Of a stretch of 64,000 bases of DNA, positions 16,925 to 27,919 are shown one piece after another (the first letter of the stretch is position 1; each line of letters opens with the position of its first letter). This DNA is from Bacillota bacterium (GTDB taxonomy: Bacteria > Bacillota > Clostridia > Lachnospirales > Lachnospiraceae): the NCBI GenBank assembly GCA_023436225.1, contig JAEZKA010000076.1, positions 207,009-271,008 of the forward strand, written 5' to 3'. The notes below the pieces were generated by a model. It was not told the DNA's origin, did not search any database, and saw only the letters and a program-made list of their open reading frames with translations. Position numbers and translations under genes: made by a program.

Positions 16925-17485
16925 CTAATTATTAAGGCCCTCTACAATTGCTGAGTAGGTGATCTGAGTCACGGTATCCTCTTCTACGATAAAGGTCAGC
17001 TTTGACTCACCCAGTTGGTATACATAAGAGGAGCCTTCCACTGTATATTCATTACCATACGCAGTCGTTACTTCTTCCAGTGCAGAGCCTACATAAACTC
17101 CCTTGTCAGTCGATACGGAATCATCCAGAAGGGTTACATAGGATACATAATCCTTATCCCCGTTAGGATAGGTACCAAGCTCAAAGCCATTGTATGAATA
17201 GATTTTATCCAGACCCTGGAATGCACAGCTGGCAGCCTCAAAATAATCTACTGACTCTCCGAGTGCTTCCACAATCGGAGCAGCTTCTACATTCATCGGT
17301 ATATTGACCTCATTATATTCAAATGAATAGCCCTCGGAGGTTGATCCGGAATTATCCTCTGTACCATTAGCTGGATTACCGGTTGCCCCTTCATTTCCCT
17401 GCTTCGATGTTCCTGCATTGCCGCAACCTGTAAAAACAAGCAGCACAGCCATTATTAATATCAATCGTTTCATTTTCCGTAACAT
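16925..17485 (-). CDS. small secreted lipoprotein
   Basis: This 186-residue protein has a lipoprotein signal (basic RKMKR, hydrophobic run, lipobox VFTGC), then a Ser/Gly/Asn-rich linker and a compact beta-rich domain. The domain resembles those of small Lachnospiraceae lipoproteins with no known function. ATG 17485 is preferred because an ATG at 17494 touches the AGGAGG site. It starts 82 bases after the SGNH-type gene and may be the last gene of the dlt-like operon. Confidence 0.7.
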   Translation of the reverse strand: MLRKMKRLILIMAVLLVFTGCGNAGTSKQGNEGATGNPANGTEDNSGSTSEGYSFEYNEVNIPMNVEAAPIVEALGESVDYFEAASCAFQGLDKIYSYNGFELGTYPNGDKDYVSYVTLLDDSVSTDKGVYVGSALEEVTTAYGNEYTVEGSSYVYQLGESKLTFIVEEDTVTQITYSAIVEGLNN

Positions 17486-17566
17486 AGTAACCATTCCTCC
17501 TAGTTAGATTTTATATGTTTTACCGGGTGCAAAAACTGTAATCTTGCACACCTGATCACCAATCGG

Positions 17567-18649
17567 TTACTCCTCTTCTATGGACTGAGCAACAGCACCA
17601 TAGCTTTTTAGATAACCGTATTCCAATAATTCTCGTTCCTGATCATCCTTCATAGCATAATAGAAATCAACCTTCTCCTGCCATATCTTTGATAATTGTT
17701 GGTCGCTTCTACGATCCGGCAGCTGGTATTTCTCCTTCAGAAGTTGTCCAAGATATTTGGTGAATTTCTCTGCACCTGATAGATTCATGTGTAATCCACC
17801 GTCGTAGGTATCTGTATTGTAATCAATTCCCATAACCTCTGTAAAATCAAGAAAATTGATATAGGTTAATTCATTCTCCTTGGCAAAGTCAGCAATCTGC
17901 TCATCCCACTCCTCATACCAATAGGGATAGACACTTGGTGATTTAATCAGCACCAGCTCGATTCCATTCTCCTTGCATAGCTTTGTCATACGTTCTAGAT
18001 AATGATAGCTGTTTTGCCCAAAGCGGTAATCCGCTAGCTTCTTACCCTTTGGTACTACTGTTACCGGTTTTGTGTCAACTCTCATCAAAAATCCATTATG
18101 AGATAGGGTATCCTTATGAAACATATATTTCACATCCTCAGCCGTAAGCTCATTCCATCTGGAATGATATCTGAGTAGAGGGAACAGATATGTGATAAGC
18201 GCTTCATCCTCCATCATTGAGGCCTTGATTGCACGAAGCTTAGGCATAGACAGCTTCATTCCATCGAGGGTCAGACGGTTATAAGCCTCCTTTTGCGGTT
18301 CATTGTATTTCATTGAGAGAACATTAAATACAACAACCTTTGGCTTCTCGTATTTTAATGCTTCTTCCAGCAGATAATAGGATTGCCAGATTAGCTGCTG
18401 AGCGCTACCCCTGATATAGCTAGGAATCCCGTATTGCTCCCATAAGGTAATCGGTGATACATTCGAGAATACCTCACAGTCACCGATCAATATGACATCA
18501 TGGGCTTTCACCTCATCATAATATTCCTCAATCAAATTGCCCTCATGAATCGAAGACATGTACTTCGGCATGAAAAGCCGTTGCAGCAGTACCAGCACAA
18601 GCAATACAATAAGCACTGTGACTATATTAATAAGTATCTTTTTCTTCAT
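17567..18649 (-). CDS. SGNH-like membrane-anchored protein of dlt-like operon (DltD-position)
   Basis: The 360-residue protein has one N-terminal membrane helix (about 5-25) and an external domain of the SGNH/DltD type. Where DltD has GSSE with the nucleophilic Ser, this protein has IGDCEV, with Cys in the same place. A later DGGLHMNLSGAEKF gives the Asp/His part of the triad. Position and topology match DltD, which passes the acyl group to the wall polymer in known systems. It follows MBOAT by 53 bases. If active it would use a Cys nucleophile; otherwise it may be a scaffold. Confidence 0.75.
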   Translation of the reverse strand: MKKKILINIVTVLIVLLVLVLLQRLFMPKYMSSIHEGNLIEEYYDEVKAHDVILIGDCEVFSNVSPITLWEQYGIPSYIRGSAQQLIWQSYYLLEEALKYEKPKVVVFNVLSMKYNEPQKEAYNRLTLDGMKLSMPKLRAIKASMMEDEALITYLFPLLRYHSRWNELTAEDVKYMFHKDTLSHNGFLMRVDTKPVTVVPKGKKLADYRFGQNSYHYLERMTKLCKENGIELVLIKSPSVYPYWYEEWDEQIADFAKENELTYINFLDFTEVMGIDYNTDTYDGGLHMNLSGAEKFTKYLGQLLKEKYQLPDRRSDQQLSKIWQEKVDFYYAMKDDQERELLEYGYLKSYGAVAQSIEEE

Positions 18650-18702
18650 CCCTAATTGCCTTTCTTACTGTAATAACTGGAAGAGTCTTTCTCTTCTGTA
18701 GT

Positions 18703-20292
<1,590 letters not shown>

Positions 20293-20342
20293 TTTGCCCC
20301 CTTAACCAAATTTGTGATCTTCGATGTGACTCAAAGTCACTG

Positions 20343-20570
20343 TTATTCTTCCGTCAAGCGTTCTACCATAGCATAGAGAGCCTTAGCAGAATTAAAGTTC
20401 TTTGGAACAATCTCTTCTACTGGAATTGTAATATCGAACTCGTCACTGATATCGGATACGATTGATACAATATCAAAGGAATCAATAATCTTATCATCAA
20501 TTAATGTTTCGCAGGTTTCAAAATCCACCTCCGGATGAAGTCCGTTTAAAATCTCTAAAATAATATCCAT
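20343..20570 (-). CDS. acyl carrier protein, DltC-like
   Basis: The 75-residue carrier protein has the phosphopantetheine-attachment Ser in IDSFDIVSIV and the length of DltC (about 78). It should be loaded by the adjacent adenylation enzyme and read by the MBOAT. ATG 20570 is used because AGGAGG lies immediately before it; an upstream ATG at 20588 would have this ribosome site inside its coding sequence. Confidence 0.88.
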   Translation of the reverse strand: MDIILEILNGLHPEVDFETCETLIDDKIIDSFDIVSIVSDISDEFDITIPVEEIVPKNFNSAKALYAMVERLTEE

Positions 20571-20616
20571 ATGTCCTCCTATTTGCACGTAGTTATTTGC
20601 TGTCTACGTTTCTATA

Positions 20617-22128
20617 TTATTTATTTTGATATTTTTCTTTTAACATAACACGATTTATCTTACCATTGGAGGTAAGAGGCATCTCATCAAGTGCTTCGAT
20701 GATATTGGGGATCATATATCTTGGTAGCTTTTCTTTTAGATATAAAGCAACCTGAGCATTCGTAAGCTCACTGACATAATATAGAATAATCTTCTTTTTC
20801 ACAGGATCAAAGATTGCACATGCACTTTTTATTCCATTAATCATATTCGCAGCACTTTCGATCTCGCCAAGCTCTATACGATGGCCCATATGTTTGATTT
20901 GATTATCCTTGCGTGAAACAAACATCAACTCACCACGTTCATTATATCTTCCGATATCGCCGGTGCGATAGATCAACTCTGGATAAGCCTTATTTAACGG
21001 ATTCTGAACAAATACTTCATTCGTCTTATCAAAATTATTATAATATCCTAAGGTTAATCCAGTACCACGGATGCATATTTCTCCTTCCTGCCCCTGTGCC
21101 GGTAACCGATTATTCTCATCCAGCAGGATAATCTCTTTATTTCGAAATGGTTTACCGATGGGAAGCATCTCGTCGGGAGCAAACTCTCTGTCCACCTCAT
21201 AATAGCAGGACATACCGGTTGCTTCAGTCGGGCCGTATAGATTGATAAAACGGGCATTCGGTAAATGCTTCTTCCAAAGATTATACTGCTTAATCGGAAA
21301 GACCTCGCTACCAAAGGCAACTGTATGAAAATATCTTGGTATCTCCTTCTCCAATGCTCCAAAAGTAGAGATCATCGTAAGAGCAGATACCACCCAGCAG
21401 ACTGTATTAATCTTATGTTCATTCAAAAATTCCACAAGCTGTAATGGAAATGAGAACAAATTCTTAGGAATGATGTACGCGGTTGCTCCAAACTTCAAGG
21501 TCGGATACAGCTCTTTGAGACATGCATCTACGTAAAGCGGAACCTGCATACCGAACACTGTATCCTGGTTCACCTTCAAAATATCGGATAACGTATCTAC
21601 ATAATCGATAACGGAGCGATGACAGGCCACTACACCCTTCGGAACTCCGGTAGACCCGGAGGTGAATACAATGTAAATTGGATCGGTATCTAATTGGCGA
21701 TTACGTAGCTCACTAAGCAGCGCATCGTCAACCGCATGATTAATCATTTCATCATAAAGCAGTACCTCACCATCAAAGGGTAGGTTATTCAGTAGCTTAC
21801 ATGTATCGTTATCACATATAACAGCTCTTGGTCTTAGATTCTCAAAAATCAGTTCTATCCGATGCCTCGGCATCTCTTCATCGATTGGAACATAGTAATT
21901 ACCGGAATAAATAACCCCATAAAAAGTAACAATCTCTCTAGGGTGCTTTCCCATGAATACTACAATCGGTTCCCCAGCAAAATCCTTCTTTCCAAGATAG
22001 GTACCGATTGCTCTGGAATAATCGTATACCTGTCGAAAGGAATATCCCATTTCTCCATTTGCATAGGCTATCTTATCCGGAACCTTGTCTACTATTTGTT
22101 CCAGATACTCCATTACGTTTCTCTGCAT
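20617..22128 (-). CDS. adenylation (AMP-forming) ligase, DltA-like
   Basis: The protein (about 503 residues) has the full set of adenylation motifs: FTSGSTGVPKG (A3), YGPTEA (A5), YRTGDIGRYNERGEL (A7) and the catalytic Lys in NGKINR (A10). Length matches DltA. In DltA a Cys in the FCGE segment is known to help select D-Ala; here the corresponding segment reads FGSEVF with no Cys, so the substrate may be a different amino acid or acid. ATG 22128 is preferred, ten bases after GAGGAAAGG. It heads the dlt-like operon. Confidence 0.85.
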   Translation of the reverse strand: MQRNVMEYLEQIVDKVPDKIAYANGEMGYSFRQVYDYSRAIGTYLGKKDFAGEPIVVFMGKHPREIVTFYGVIYSGNYYVPIDEEMPRHRIELIFENLRPRAVICDNDTCKLLNNLPFDGEVLLYDEMINHAVDDALLSELRNRQLDTDPIYIVFTSGSTGVPKGVVACHRSVIDYVDTLSDILKVNQDTVFGMQVPLYVDACLKELYPTLKFGATAYIIPKNLFSFPLQLVEFLNEHKINTVCWVVSALTMISTFGALEKEIPRYFHTVAFGSEVFPIKQYNLWKKHLPNARFINLYGPTEATGMSCYYEVDREFAPDEMLPIGKPFRNKEIILLDENNRLPAQGQEGEICIRGTGLTLGYYNNFDKTNEVFVQNPLNKAYPELIYRTGDIGRYNERGELMFVSRKDNQIKHMGHRIELGEIESAANMINGIKSACAIFDPVKKKIILYYVSELTNAQVALYLKEKLPRYMIPNIIEALDEMPLTSNGKINRVMLKEKYQNK

Positions 22129-22201
22129 GTCAATTTGCCTTTCCTCTGTTAATATTTTCATATCTCATAAATTAATTAAAACATATTCATTACTCGACTA
22201 T

Positions 22202-22312
22202 GAATTAAAACTTATAAGAACAAGGAGTTTACCCCTTTGAATCAAAACCTGGAAGAACAAGGAGTACACCCCTTTGAATCAAAACCCAGAAGAACAAGGA
22301 GTTCGCTTCATG
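22202..22312. repeat. three tandem 37-bp repeats before the dlt-like operon
   Basis: Units start at 22202, 22239 and 22276 (GAATYAAAAC...AAGAACAAGGAGTNNACCCCTTT). They are contiguous, with no spacers, and end in a GTTCGC/GCGAAC hairpin and a second hairpin, AAGGATTTTTGA/TCAAAAATCCTT at 22335-22360. On the transcribed minus strand each unit carries CTCCTTGTTC. They lie in the leader or promoter of the operon. Confidence 0.8.
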
Positions 22313-22362
22313 GGCGAACTTCGCAGTTCTTCTCAAGGATTTTTGACTTCAAAAATCCTTTT

Positions 22363-23082
22363 TTATGTTGTGATAAGAGAATGATACTCCTGCTTTAACT
22401 TTGCCTCACTTAGTATGATAGAACGCATAGCCAAGACCTCCATAGCATCAAGATAACCCGGTCCAATATCAAAATCTCTCTTAATTAAGGAAAGCTCCGT
22501 ACATCCCAGGATAATCACCTCGGCACCATCTTCTCGCAGTTGATTGGATACTTGTAGAAACTTATCATATTCTACAGGCTGATTTGCTTTAATATTCTTA
22601 TAGATCAGCTCAGAAACCGCTTGCTGACTGTGGGTATTTGGCACAACTGAGGTGATTTGGCTTTCCTCCAGCTCCTTCTGAAACATACCGCTGTAAATCG
22701 TTCCTTCCGTTGCCATAATTCCGGCACACCGAACTCCCTGCGCTTTCAGATAATGAGCAGTATCCTTAATTGCGTGTATAACCGTAGCCTTGATGCCTTC
22801 GGATAAGGTATCATGGAAATAATGTGCGGTAATGCATGGAATAGCAATATTATCTGCTCCTATCCCCACTAACATCCTTCCGATATCCACCATTGAATAG
22901 ACGGGATTCTCGGAACTTTTACCAAGAATATAATCGGTTCTGTCTGGAATGGAAGGTTTGCTGTATATTAACATCTCAATATGCTCCTGGTCAACTGCTG
23001 CATCTGTCATTTTAATGATCAATTCATAGAAATAGGCCGTAGCTATGGGTCCTAGGCCACCTATTACACCTAGTCGTTTCAT
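22363..23082 (-). CDS. aspartate/glutamate racemase family protein
   Basis: The 239-residue enzyme has the two-Cys Asp/Glu racemase fold. The first catalytic Cys is in IPCITAHYFHD and the second in ILGCTELSLI; the N-terminal MKRLGVIGGLGPIATAYFY is typical of aspartate racemase. ATG 23082 is chosen from GGGGATC spacing and because the true fold begins there. It lies 107 bases after the transglutaminase gene and upstream of the dlt-like operon. A D-amino acid source next to a DltA-like ligase is suggestive, but the enzyme could be a general D-Asp maker. Confidence 0.85.
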   Translation of the reverse strand: MKRLGVIGGLGPIATAYFYELIIKMTDAAVDQEHIEMLIYSKPSIPDRTDYILGKSSENPVYSMVDIGRMLVGIGADNIAIPCITAHYFHDTLSEGIKATVIHAIKDTAHYLKAQGVRCAGIMATEGTIYSGMFQKELEESQITSVVPNTHSQQAVSELIYKNIKANQPVEYDKFLQVSNQLREDGAEVIILGCTELSLIKRDFDIGPGYLDAMEVLAMRSIILSEAKLKQEYHSLITT

Positions 23083-23189
23083 AATTGATCCCCTTTTCAA
23101 TAAATTCAGGAAATAGAATAAGCCCTCCCAGCTCATTCAAAGCCCCTATAAAAACCTTACCTTAATGTAATAAGGAACTGTAATTTTCC

Positions 23190-24830
23190 CTATTTCTCTG
23201 GCGTAGCAGGATAAAGTGATTTATCAAAGACATAATAATTATTTCCTCTTACTTTCGTTAAATCTTCTACCTGCTTATCAGTAAGCATAAAGGATTCCTT
23301 ATGATCCCTATTTGGACAGGAATCAAAATGATACCAGCCATCTCCGCAGTTAATAAGATTCCAATAATGTCTGGTCTTACCTCCTACTCTGTTAACCTCC
23401 ATATTATCAATCCCTGCTCTTGTCAGCATTGCCTGTGCTACCGCAAAATAGGTAAAACAGTCTCCGCTTTTATTCGTCATTCCCCGATAAGCCTCAGCCA
23501 GCCAATCCGATTTATCCGAATCACCGCTATAGTTGATGTTCTTCTTGATCCATGTGTAGATGGCATAAGCTACATCACGGTTGCTCATGTTACTCTTCTT
23601 GATCTTTCCTAAGATATCATCACATAGCTTATTGACCATATCCTCTGTAACAATGAATTTTTTAACTTCTACATTTATTTTCTTACTGGCTTTATTACCG
23701 GCAGTATCCTTGGCAGTATAAGTAACAGTGTAGGTTCCCTCCTTCTTAAGATTAACCTTGCTACTATCCACGGAAAAACTCAGATCCTTATCCTTATTAT
23801 CCGTAACTGTGACACCCTTCTTATAAGAGACGGAATCTCCTATATATACTACCTTATCTGAAAGACCCTGAAACTCTGGAGCCACTGTATCTTCTACCAC
23901 CGTCATTGTAGCTGGTAGCTCAGTAGTATTTCCAGAGCTATCCTTTAATATCAGCATAAGCTCCTGATCACCAAGCTTATTAAAATCCGGTGCAGTCTTA
24001 TAGGTAGCAACTACCTCACTTACATCATCAATCTCCTTGAGAAAGGACATCGGTACAACCTCTTCACCAAGCCAAACCTGTTGATTATTAACCGTTGCCT
24101 TGGGTGGAACTGTATCAACAACTTCAATATAACCGGTAACTGCCTTATTGTTTACACTAAGCTCAATCTGGTGAATTGTCGGTTTGCTTATGTCTAAGGC
24201 CTGAACATCTGTTAAAAAATAAGCTTCATATTTATCGTTATTCATAAAATCGGCAACCGTTATATTCATCGCAGAGCCTGCTTCAATTGTTACCGAACTT
24301 TTTAAATCAAGTACCGTAAGCTTCGCTGTTTTTTCTATTCTATTCTTACCACAATCTTCAAGAATAATCGTTACTTCCTGCTCTCCGGGTTCTGAAGTAT
24401 CAGGAACTTCTTTAAATGTAACATTAACCTGGGTAGCATCCTTCATTTCAACAACAAAAACCCTGGGATCAAGCTCTTCCCCCCGAAGAGCAAGCTGGTC
24501 TGCTACGGTTGCGGTAGGAGCTATGGTATCTATTACCTCAAGCAAAGAGGTATGAACCCGACCATCCACCTGTATTTTTATTTCATAAATTCCTGGAATA
24601 GTGGTATTTAACGTATTAATATCTGTCAGGAAACTTCCTGACTTGTTCTTATTAAGCATGAATTCCTTGACATCAAGCTTGTGATCACCAGCCTCTACCA
24701 TGACGGCTTCTGCCACCACCGGTAGTAGCTGAAAATACGCAAATCCTCCTACGATCAGTAGGATCTCTATACTAATTAGTAGAATAATTATCTGTTTCGT
24801 CCGTCTTTTTCGCCTTTTATGTCTTTTCAT
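23190..24830 (-). CDS. membrane-anchored Ig-repeat protein with transglutaminase-like domain
   Basis: The 546-residue protein has a basic N-terminus, one membrane helix (about 11-35) and then several Ig/HYR-like repeats of roughly 75-90 residues with recurring 'VDTVPPKATV' and 'GNTTE' type turns. A DUF5011-like repeat (YTVTYTAKDTAGNKAS) precedes the C-terminal transglutaminase-like domain, whose triad is Cys in SGDCFTY, His in GKTRHYWNL and Asp in HFDSCP. It is likely an external cell-wall protein. ATG 24830 follows AGGAGGAAGGA; an upstream ATG at 24845 contains the ribosome site. Its promoter has TTGACT and TATCAT 17 bases apart. Confidence 0.85.
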   Translation of the reverse strand: MKRHKRRKRRTKQIIILLISIEILLIVGGFAYFQLLPVVAEAVMVEAGDHKLDVKEFMLNKNKSGSFLTDINTLNTTIPGIYEIKIQVDGRVHTSLLEVIDTIAPTATVADQLALRGEELDPRVFVVEMKDATQVNVTFKEVPDTSEPGEQEVTIILEDCGKNRIEKTAKLTVLDLKSSVTIEAGSAMNITVADFMNNDKYEAYFLTDVQALDISKPTIHQIELSVNNKAVTGYIEVVDTVPPKATVNNQQVWLGEEVVPMSFLKEIDDVSEVVATYKTAPDFNKLGDQELMLILKDSSGNTTELPATMTVVEDTVAPEFQGLSDKVVYIGDSVSYKKGVTVTDNKDKDLSFSVDSSKVNLKKEGTYTVTYTAKDTAGNKASKKINVEVKKFIVTEDMVNKLCDDILGKIKKSNMSNRDVAYAIYTWIKKNINYSGDSDKSDWLAEAYRGMTNKSGDCFTYFAVAQAMLTRAGIDNMEVNRVGGKTRHYWNLINCGDGWYHFDSCPNRDHKESFMLTDKQVEDLTKVRGNNYYVFDKSLYPATPEK

Positions 24831-24879
24831 TCCTTCCTCCTGCATGGATAGATAATATCCATATTATGGATTCTCTTTT

Positions 24880-24908
24880 ATGATAAGCTCCAGCATACTA
24901 AAAGTCAA
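24880..24908 (-). promoter_or_regulatory. promoter of the Ig/transglutaminase gene
   Basis: Minus-strand TTGACT (24908-24903) and TATCAT (24885-24880) are separated by 17 bases. Upstream at 24941-24980 is a 10-bp stem (GATGAGACTG/CAGTCCCATC) without a U tail. I see nothing else in 24831-25160. Confidence 0.7.
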
Positions 24909-25160
24909 GTTTCGGCATATTTTACCGCCTATCAGAGACCGATGAGACTGTCCTTATCCATATTGTCCGGCAGTCCCATCTCCTCTGTTGTATAAGACGA
25001 TATATCCTCTTATTTCGTTTCGTTTTTTCTGTATCTTTAAAAATCGAAACCTATACCTAATTCAAATCAAACCCTTAAGCAATCTATTTTTTCTAAACTT
25101 TTCCAATATAGTATGGTCTAATTAACTAAAAATTACACAAAAGGTTTTTTATTAATTTTT

Positions 25161-27710
25161 CTATTTACAAAGAAGCGTCTGCGTGACAATATCAGAATAA
25201 ATCTCCATTCCCTCGGTCTTAGCGATATGAATGATATTTTCCATTGGTTTATCGCCAGGTAGAAGTACTGTCAATTCATTGGTATACGAGTGTAATTGCT
25301 CCGGATGGAATATCACCTCCTTCTGTCCATTGAAAATTGCAACATAAAAAATATCTGCCTCAACCAAATCCTGAAAGAAATGACTACCATAGGATAATTC
25401 CGGTTCAAATCCTTCTTCCTTCGAAGCTACCTCACAGATTACTGTCATATTGCAAAGCTCGGTAAAATGGACCGGAACTCCTAGTGAAGGAGTTGTGGTT
25501 CCCCAACGCCCTGGCCCGATCAGCATTACCTTCTTCCCTTTCAATACTTGATTAATTCTTCCGACCGTCCTGGCAACTGAGTATTTCTCCCCTTCACTAA
25601 GCTTAATATATGCGGACGGAGGAATATACACGACATAATCAATCGGAAGATGGATATTTCCTCCCATAAAATTACCTCTGGTCAGTATAAAGCATTCCTC
25701 CCCATCCACCTCCCTTGGTATGGAAACTGCCTTACCTAACCCTCTCGTCTGCAATGGCCTACATTGCAGCAAATTCATCTTAAAACTTCCGTCCGATTTA
25801 AAGTTTGCTGTGAACTCAATATCTACGGGATAATCATAGATTCTTTGCAACAGAGCCAGCAACTCCTTCATCAAGGACGGGAAGGCGGTTGACTTTAATA
25901 AACCATTAAAATTCAAAAGGTATGGTATTGCTGTATTATATTTACCCAATTCCCTTAATCTGTCCTGGGTCTCATAATCAATCCCTGCGAAAAGCTCCTT
26001 CTTCACCTTGATATCCTTCGTTATGATATCCTCCAAAGATTTTGCCATATGCCTATTTTCCGGCAATGAAAGTACGTCGACATAATGCTGGGAGTATTTC
26101 TTACTATCCTGATAATCAATCAGAGGTAATCGCAATGGATTATCCAAACTGACAATTCTGACATAATCCCCCTCCGTCCGGTCAACGGCTCTGGTACCTA
26201 GTCCGAATACCAGTCGGAGCATACCGGCACTTCCATCCACACTCTTATCCCACACATAAAGATTCGAGGAATTCCCTACACCTGCAACATGAGGGAAGAA
26301 ATTATTCTCATAATAATCACCGGAAACTCTCTGGATTAATATAGCCATCTGTTCATCCTTCATGGATAGACCACGATTCATACGATACTCCAAGGCATCC
26401 TCATTCATGCTACTGGCATAAACCGTCCGTACTGCTTGAGCGAAGGCATCGTAGCGTTCCTGCGGGGTTCCCTGGTTTACACAGAATACACTCTCATATT
26501 TACCTGCGAAGGCATTGCCGAAGTTATCCTCCAATAACGAGCTGGAACGAACTATGATGGGAGACTGTCCAAAATACTCCAGCATCCGAACAAAATTCTC
26601 CTGAATATTCTCTGGGAATTTACCATGTAAAAGCTTTTCCTTAAGCTCTGGTGCATACTTGAAGTATCCCTCCTCCGTCTTCTGAAGCGTACGCAGCTTC
26701 CACCATCCATTTTGTACAATATAAGTATAGAAGATATCCGATCCAAGATAGAAGGAATCATGTGGCTCCAGATACGGTATGAACTGCTCGGCTGCCTCTG
26801 TACTTATGATTTTTCTTGCAAGCAGCATGCCCACGCTCTTTCCGCCAATAAAACCAGTCCCGATCTCTCTTGAAGCAATCTCCAATATATCACTCAAGGT
26901 AAAGTATCGGTCACATAACTCTAGAATCTTCGATTCACTTCCGATTAATAGTTTCATTAGTGTTTTTTTTAATTTCTGCTGCTCCTCAACCGTTTTGTCA
27001 AGGCTTGCACTTGCACTATGGAATACAACATTCCAATAATCCATCCGATCCTCACCCCGATGAATACTGGAGAACAACTCCGCTGTTTCTGTGCTTGAAG
27101 TGATACACGTAACGTCCTCCTCATGAATATTATGAGGAAAAAACATGGTCGGGGAGTATCTTTGCCATACCTTCAAAGGATGAACATAGAGCTTATCATT
27201 TACGTCATATAAATCCAGTAGAAGCTGGGTAGTCTCCCGGATACCGGCAATGGTACTGAAGGTATGGGCATTTCGAATAATTGCAAAATAAGCAATGGTA
27301 TCCAGCTCATAGAGATAGGGACAGGTAACCCGAAAGAAATTTCCGATCATAAGATCAGAATACCAATATTGTAACAAATCTGTTAGACAGTCAAATACAT
27401 AAAAAGCCTGTAAGCCCATTGCAGTCACCATATTATGAATTTCAGTAGCAAAGCTCTCAAAACCTTTCGTAGCCTCAATCTTACGTATAATGAGATCGGA
27501 AGCTTCTTCAAGTAAAGGAGCATGATTACCAAATCGAACATAGACAAGCTTACGATGATCCACTCTTGCTTGTTCAACATATGGATTAAGCATCTTACGG
27601 TAGCTGCTAATAGAATTTACCTGCCATACCACATTGTCTCCTAATCGCAGATGATCAATTGCTTTATCAAAACCGCTAATCCCTGTACTTACCTTTTCAT
27701 AATGCTGCAT
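25161..27710 (-). CDS. PEP/pyruvate-binding (PPDK-N) protein with RecA/KaiC-like front end
   Basis: The 849-residue protein opens with a RecA/KaiC-like segment (STGISGFDKAIDHLRLGD, then a strand) that lacks a Walker A GxxxxGKT. From about residue 290 it has the ATP-grasp pyruvate-phosphate-dikinase N-terminal domain: GGKSVGMLLAR, IVRSSSLLEDNFGNAFAGKY, and VDIEFTANF. The last part carries PGRWGTTTPSLGVPV. The phosphohistidine swivel and the PEP-binding TIM barrel of PPDK and PEP synthase are absent, so it cannot run the full reaction alone. It may be a nucleotide-dependent phosphotransferase or a kinase-like regulator. Function is not known to me. Confidence 0.75.
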   Translation of the reverse strand: MQHYEKVSTGISGFDKAIDHLRLGDNVVWQVNSISSYRKMLNPYVEQARVDHRKLVYVRFGNHAPLLEEASDLIIRKIEATKGFESFATEIHNMVTAMGLQAFYVFDCLTDLLQYWYSDLMIGNFFRVTCPYLYELDTIAYFAIIRNAHTFSTIAGIRETTQLLLDLYDVNDKLYVHPLKVWQRYSPTMFFPHNIHEEDVTCITSSTETAELFSSIHRGEDRMDYWNVVFHSASASLDKTVEEQQKLKKTLMKLLIGSESKILELCDRYFTLSDILEIASREIGTGFIGGKSVGMLLARKIISTEAAEQFIPYLEPHDSFYLGSDIFYTYIVQNGWWKLRTLQKTEEGYFKYAPELKEKLLHGKFPENIQENFVRMLEYFGQSPIIVRSSSLLEDNFGNAFAGKYESVFCVNQGTPQERYDAFAQAVRTVYASSMNEDALEYRMNRGLSMKDEQMAILIQRVSGDYYENNFFPHVAGVGNSSNLYVWDKSVDGSAGMLRLVFGLGTRAVDRTEGDYVRIVSLDNPLRLPLIDYQDSKKYSQHYVDVLSLPENRHMAKSLEDIITKDIKVKKELFAGIDYETQDRLRELGKYNTAIPYLLNFNGLLKSTAFPSLMKELLALLQRIYDYPVDIEFTANFKSDGSFKMNLLQCRPLQTRGLGKAVSIPREVDGEECFILTRGNFMGGNIHLPIDYVVYIPPSAYIKLSEGEKYSVARTVGRINQVLKGKKVMLIGPGRWGTTTPSLGVPVHFTELCNMTVICEVASKEEGFEPELSYGSHFFQDLVEADIFYVAIFNGQKEVIFHPEQLHSYTNELTVLLPGDKPMENIIHIAKTEGMEIYSDIVTQTLLCK

Positions 27711-27919
27711 AGGATACCTCCTGACATAAGTTATTCTATAAGCTTGTTATACCAGAATTTGGGTTAAAATGATAGTGATTATATATACGAAATTACTATA
27801 CCAGAAATAAATAGAATATCAGGTAAATCCTTATTAATTCTCTTAATATATCAGCAATCCATTCATTTCACCATTTTTTGCATCCTACATATATTAATCC
27901 TAGAAAGGAGTTGATATTA

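Noticed and set aside
22202..22312. CRISPR-like look of the three 37-bp repeats
   Set aside because: They are contiguous with no spacers, and no cas-like gene is nearby.
24941..24980. Possible riboswitch before the Ig/transglutaminase gene
   Set aside because: It is upstream of the promoter, so it is not in the leader, and matches no known class.
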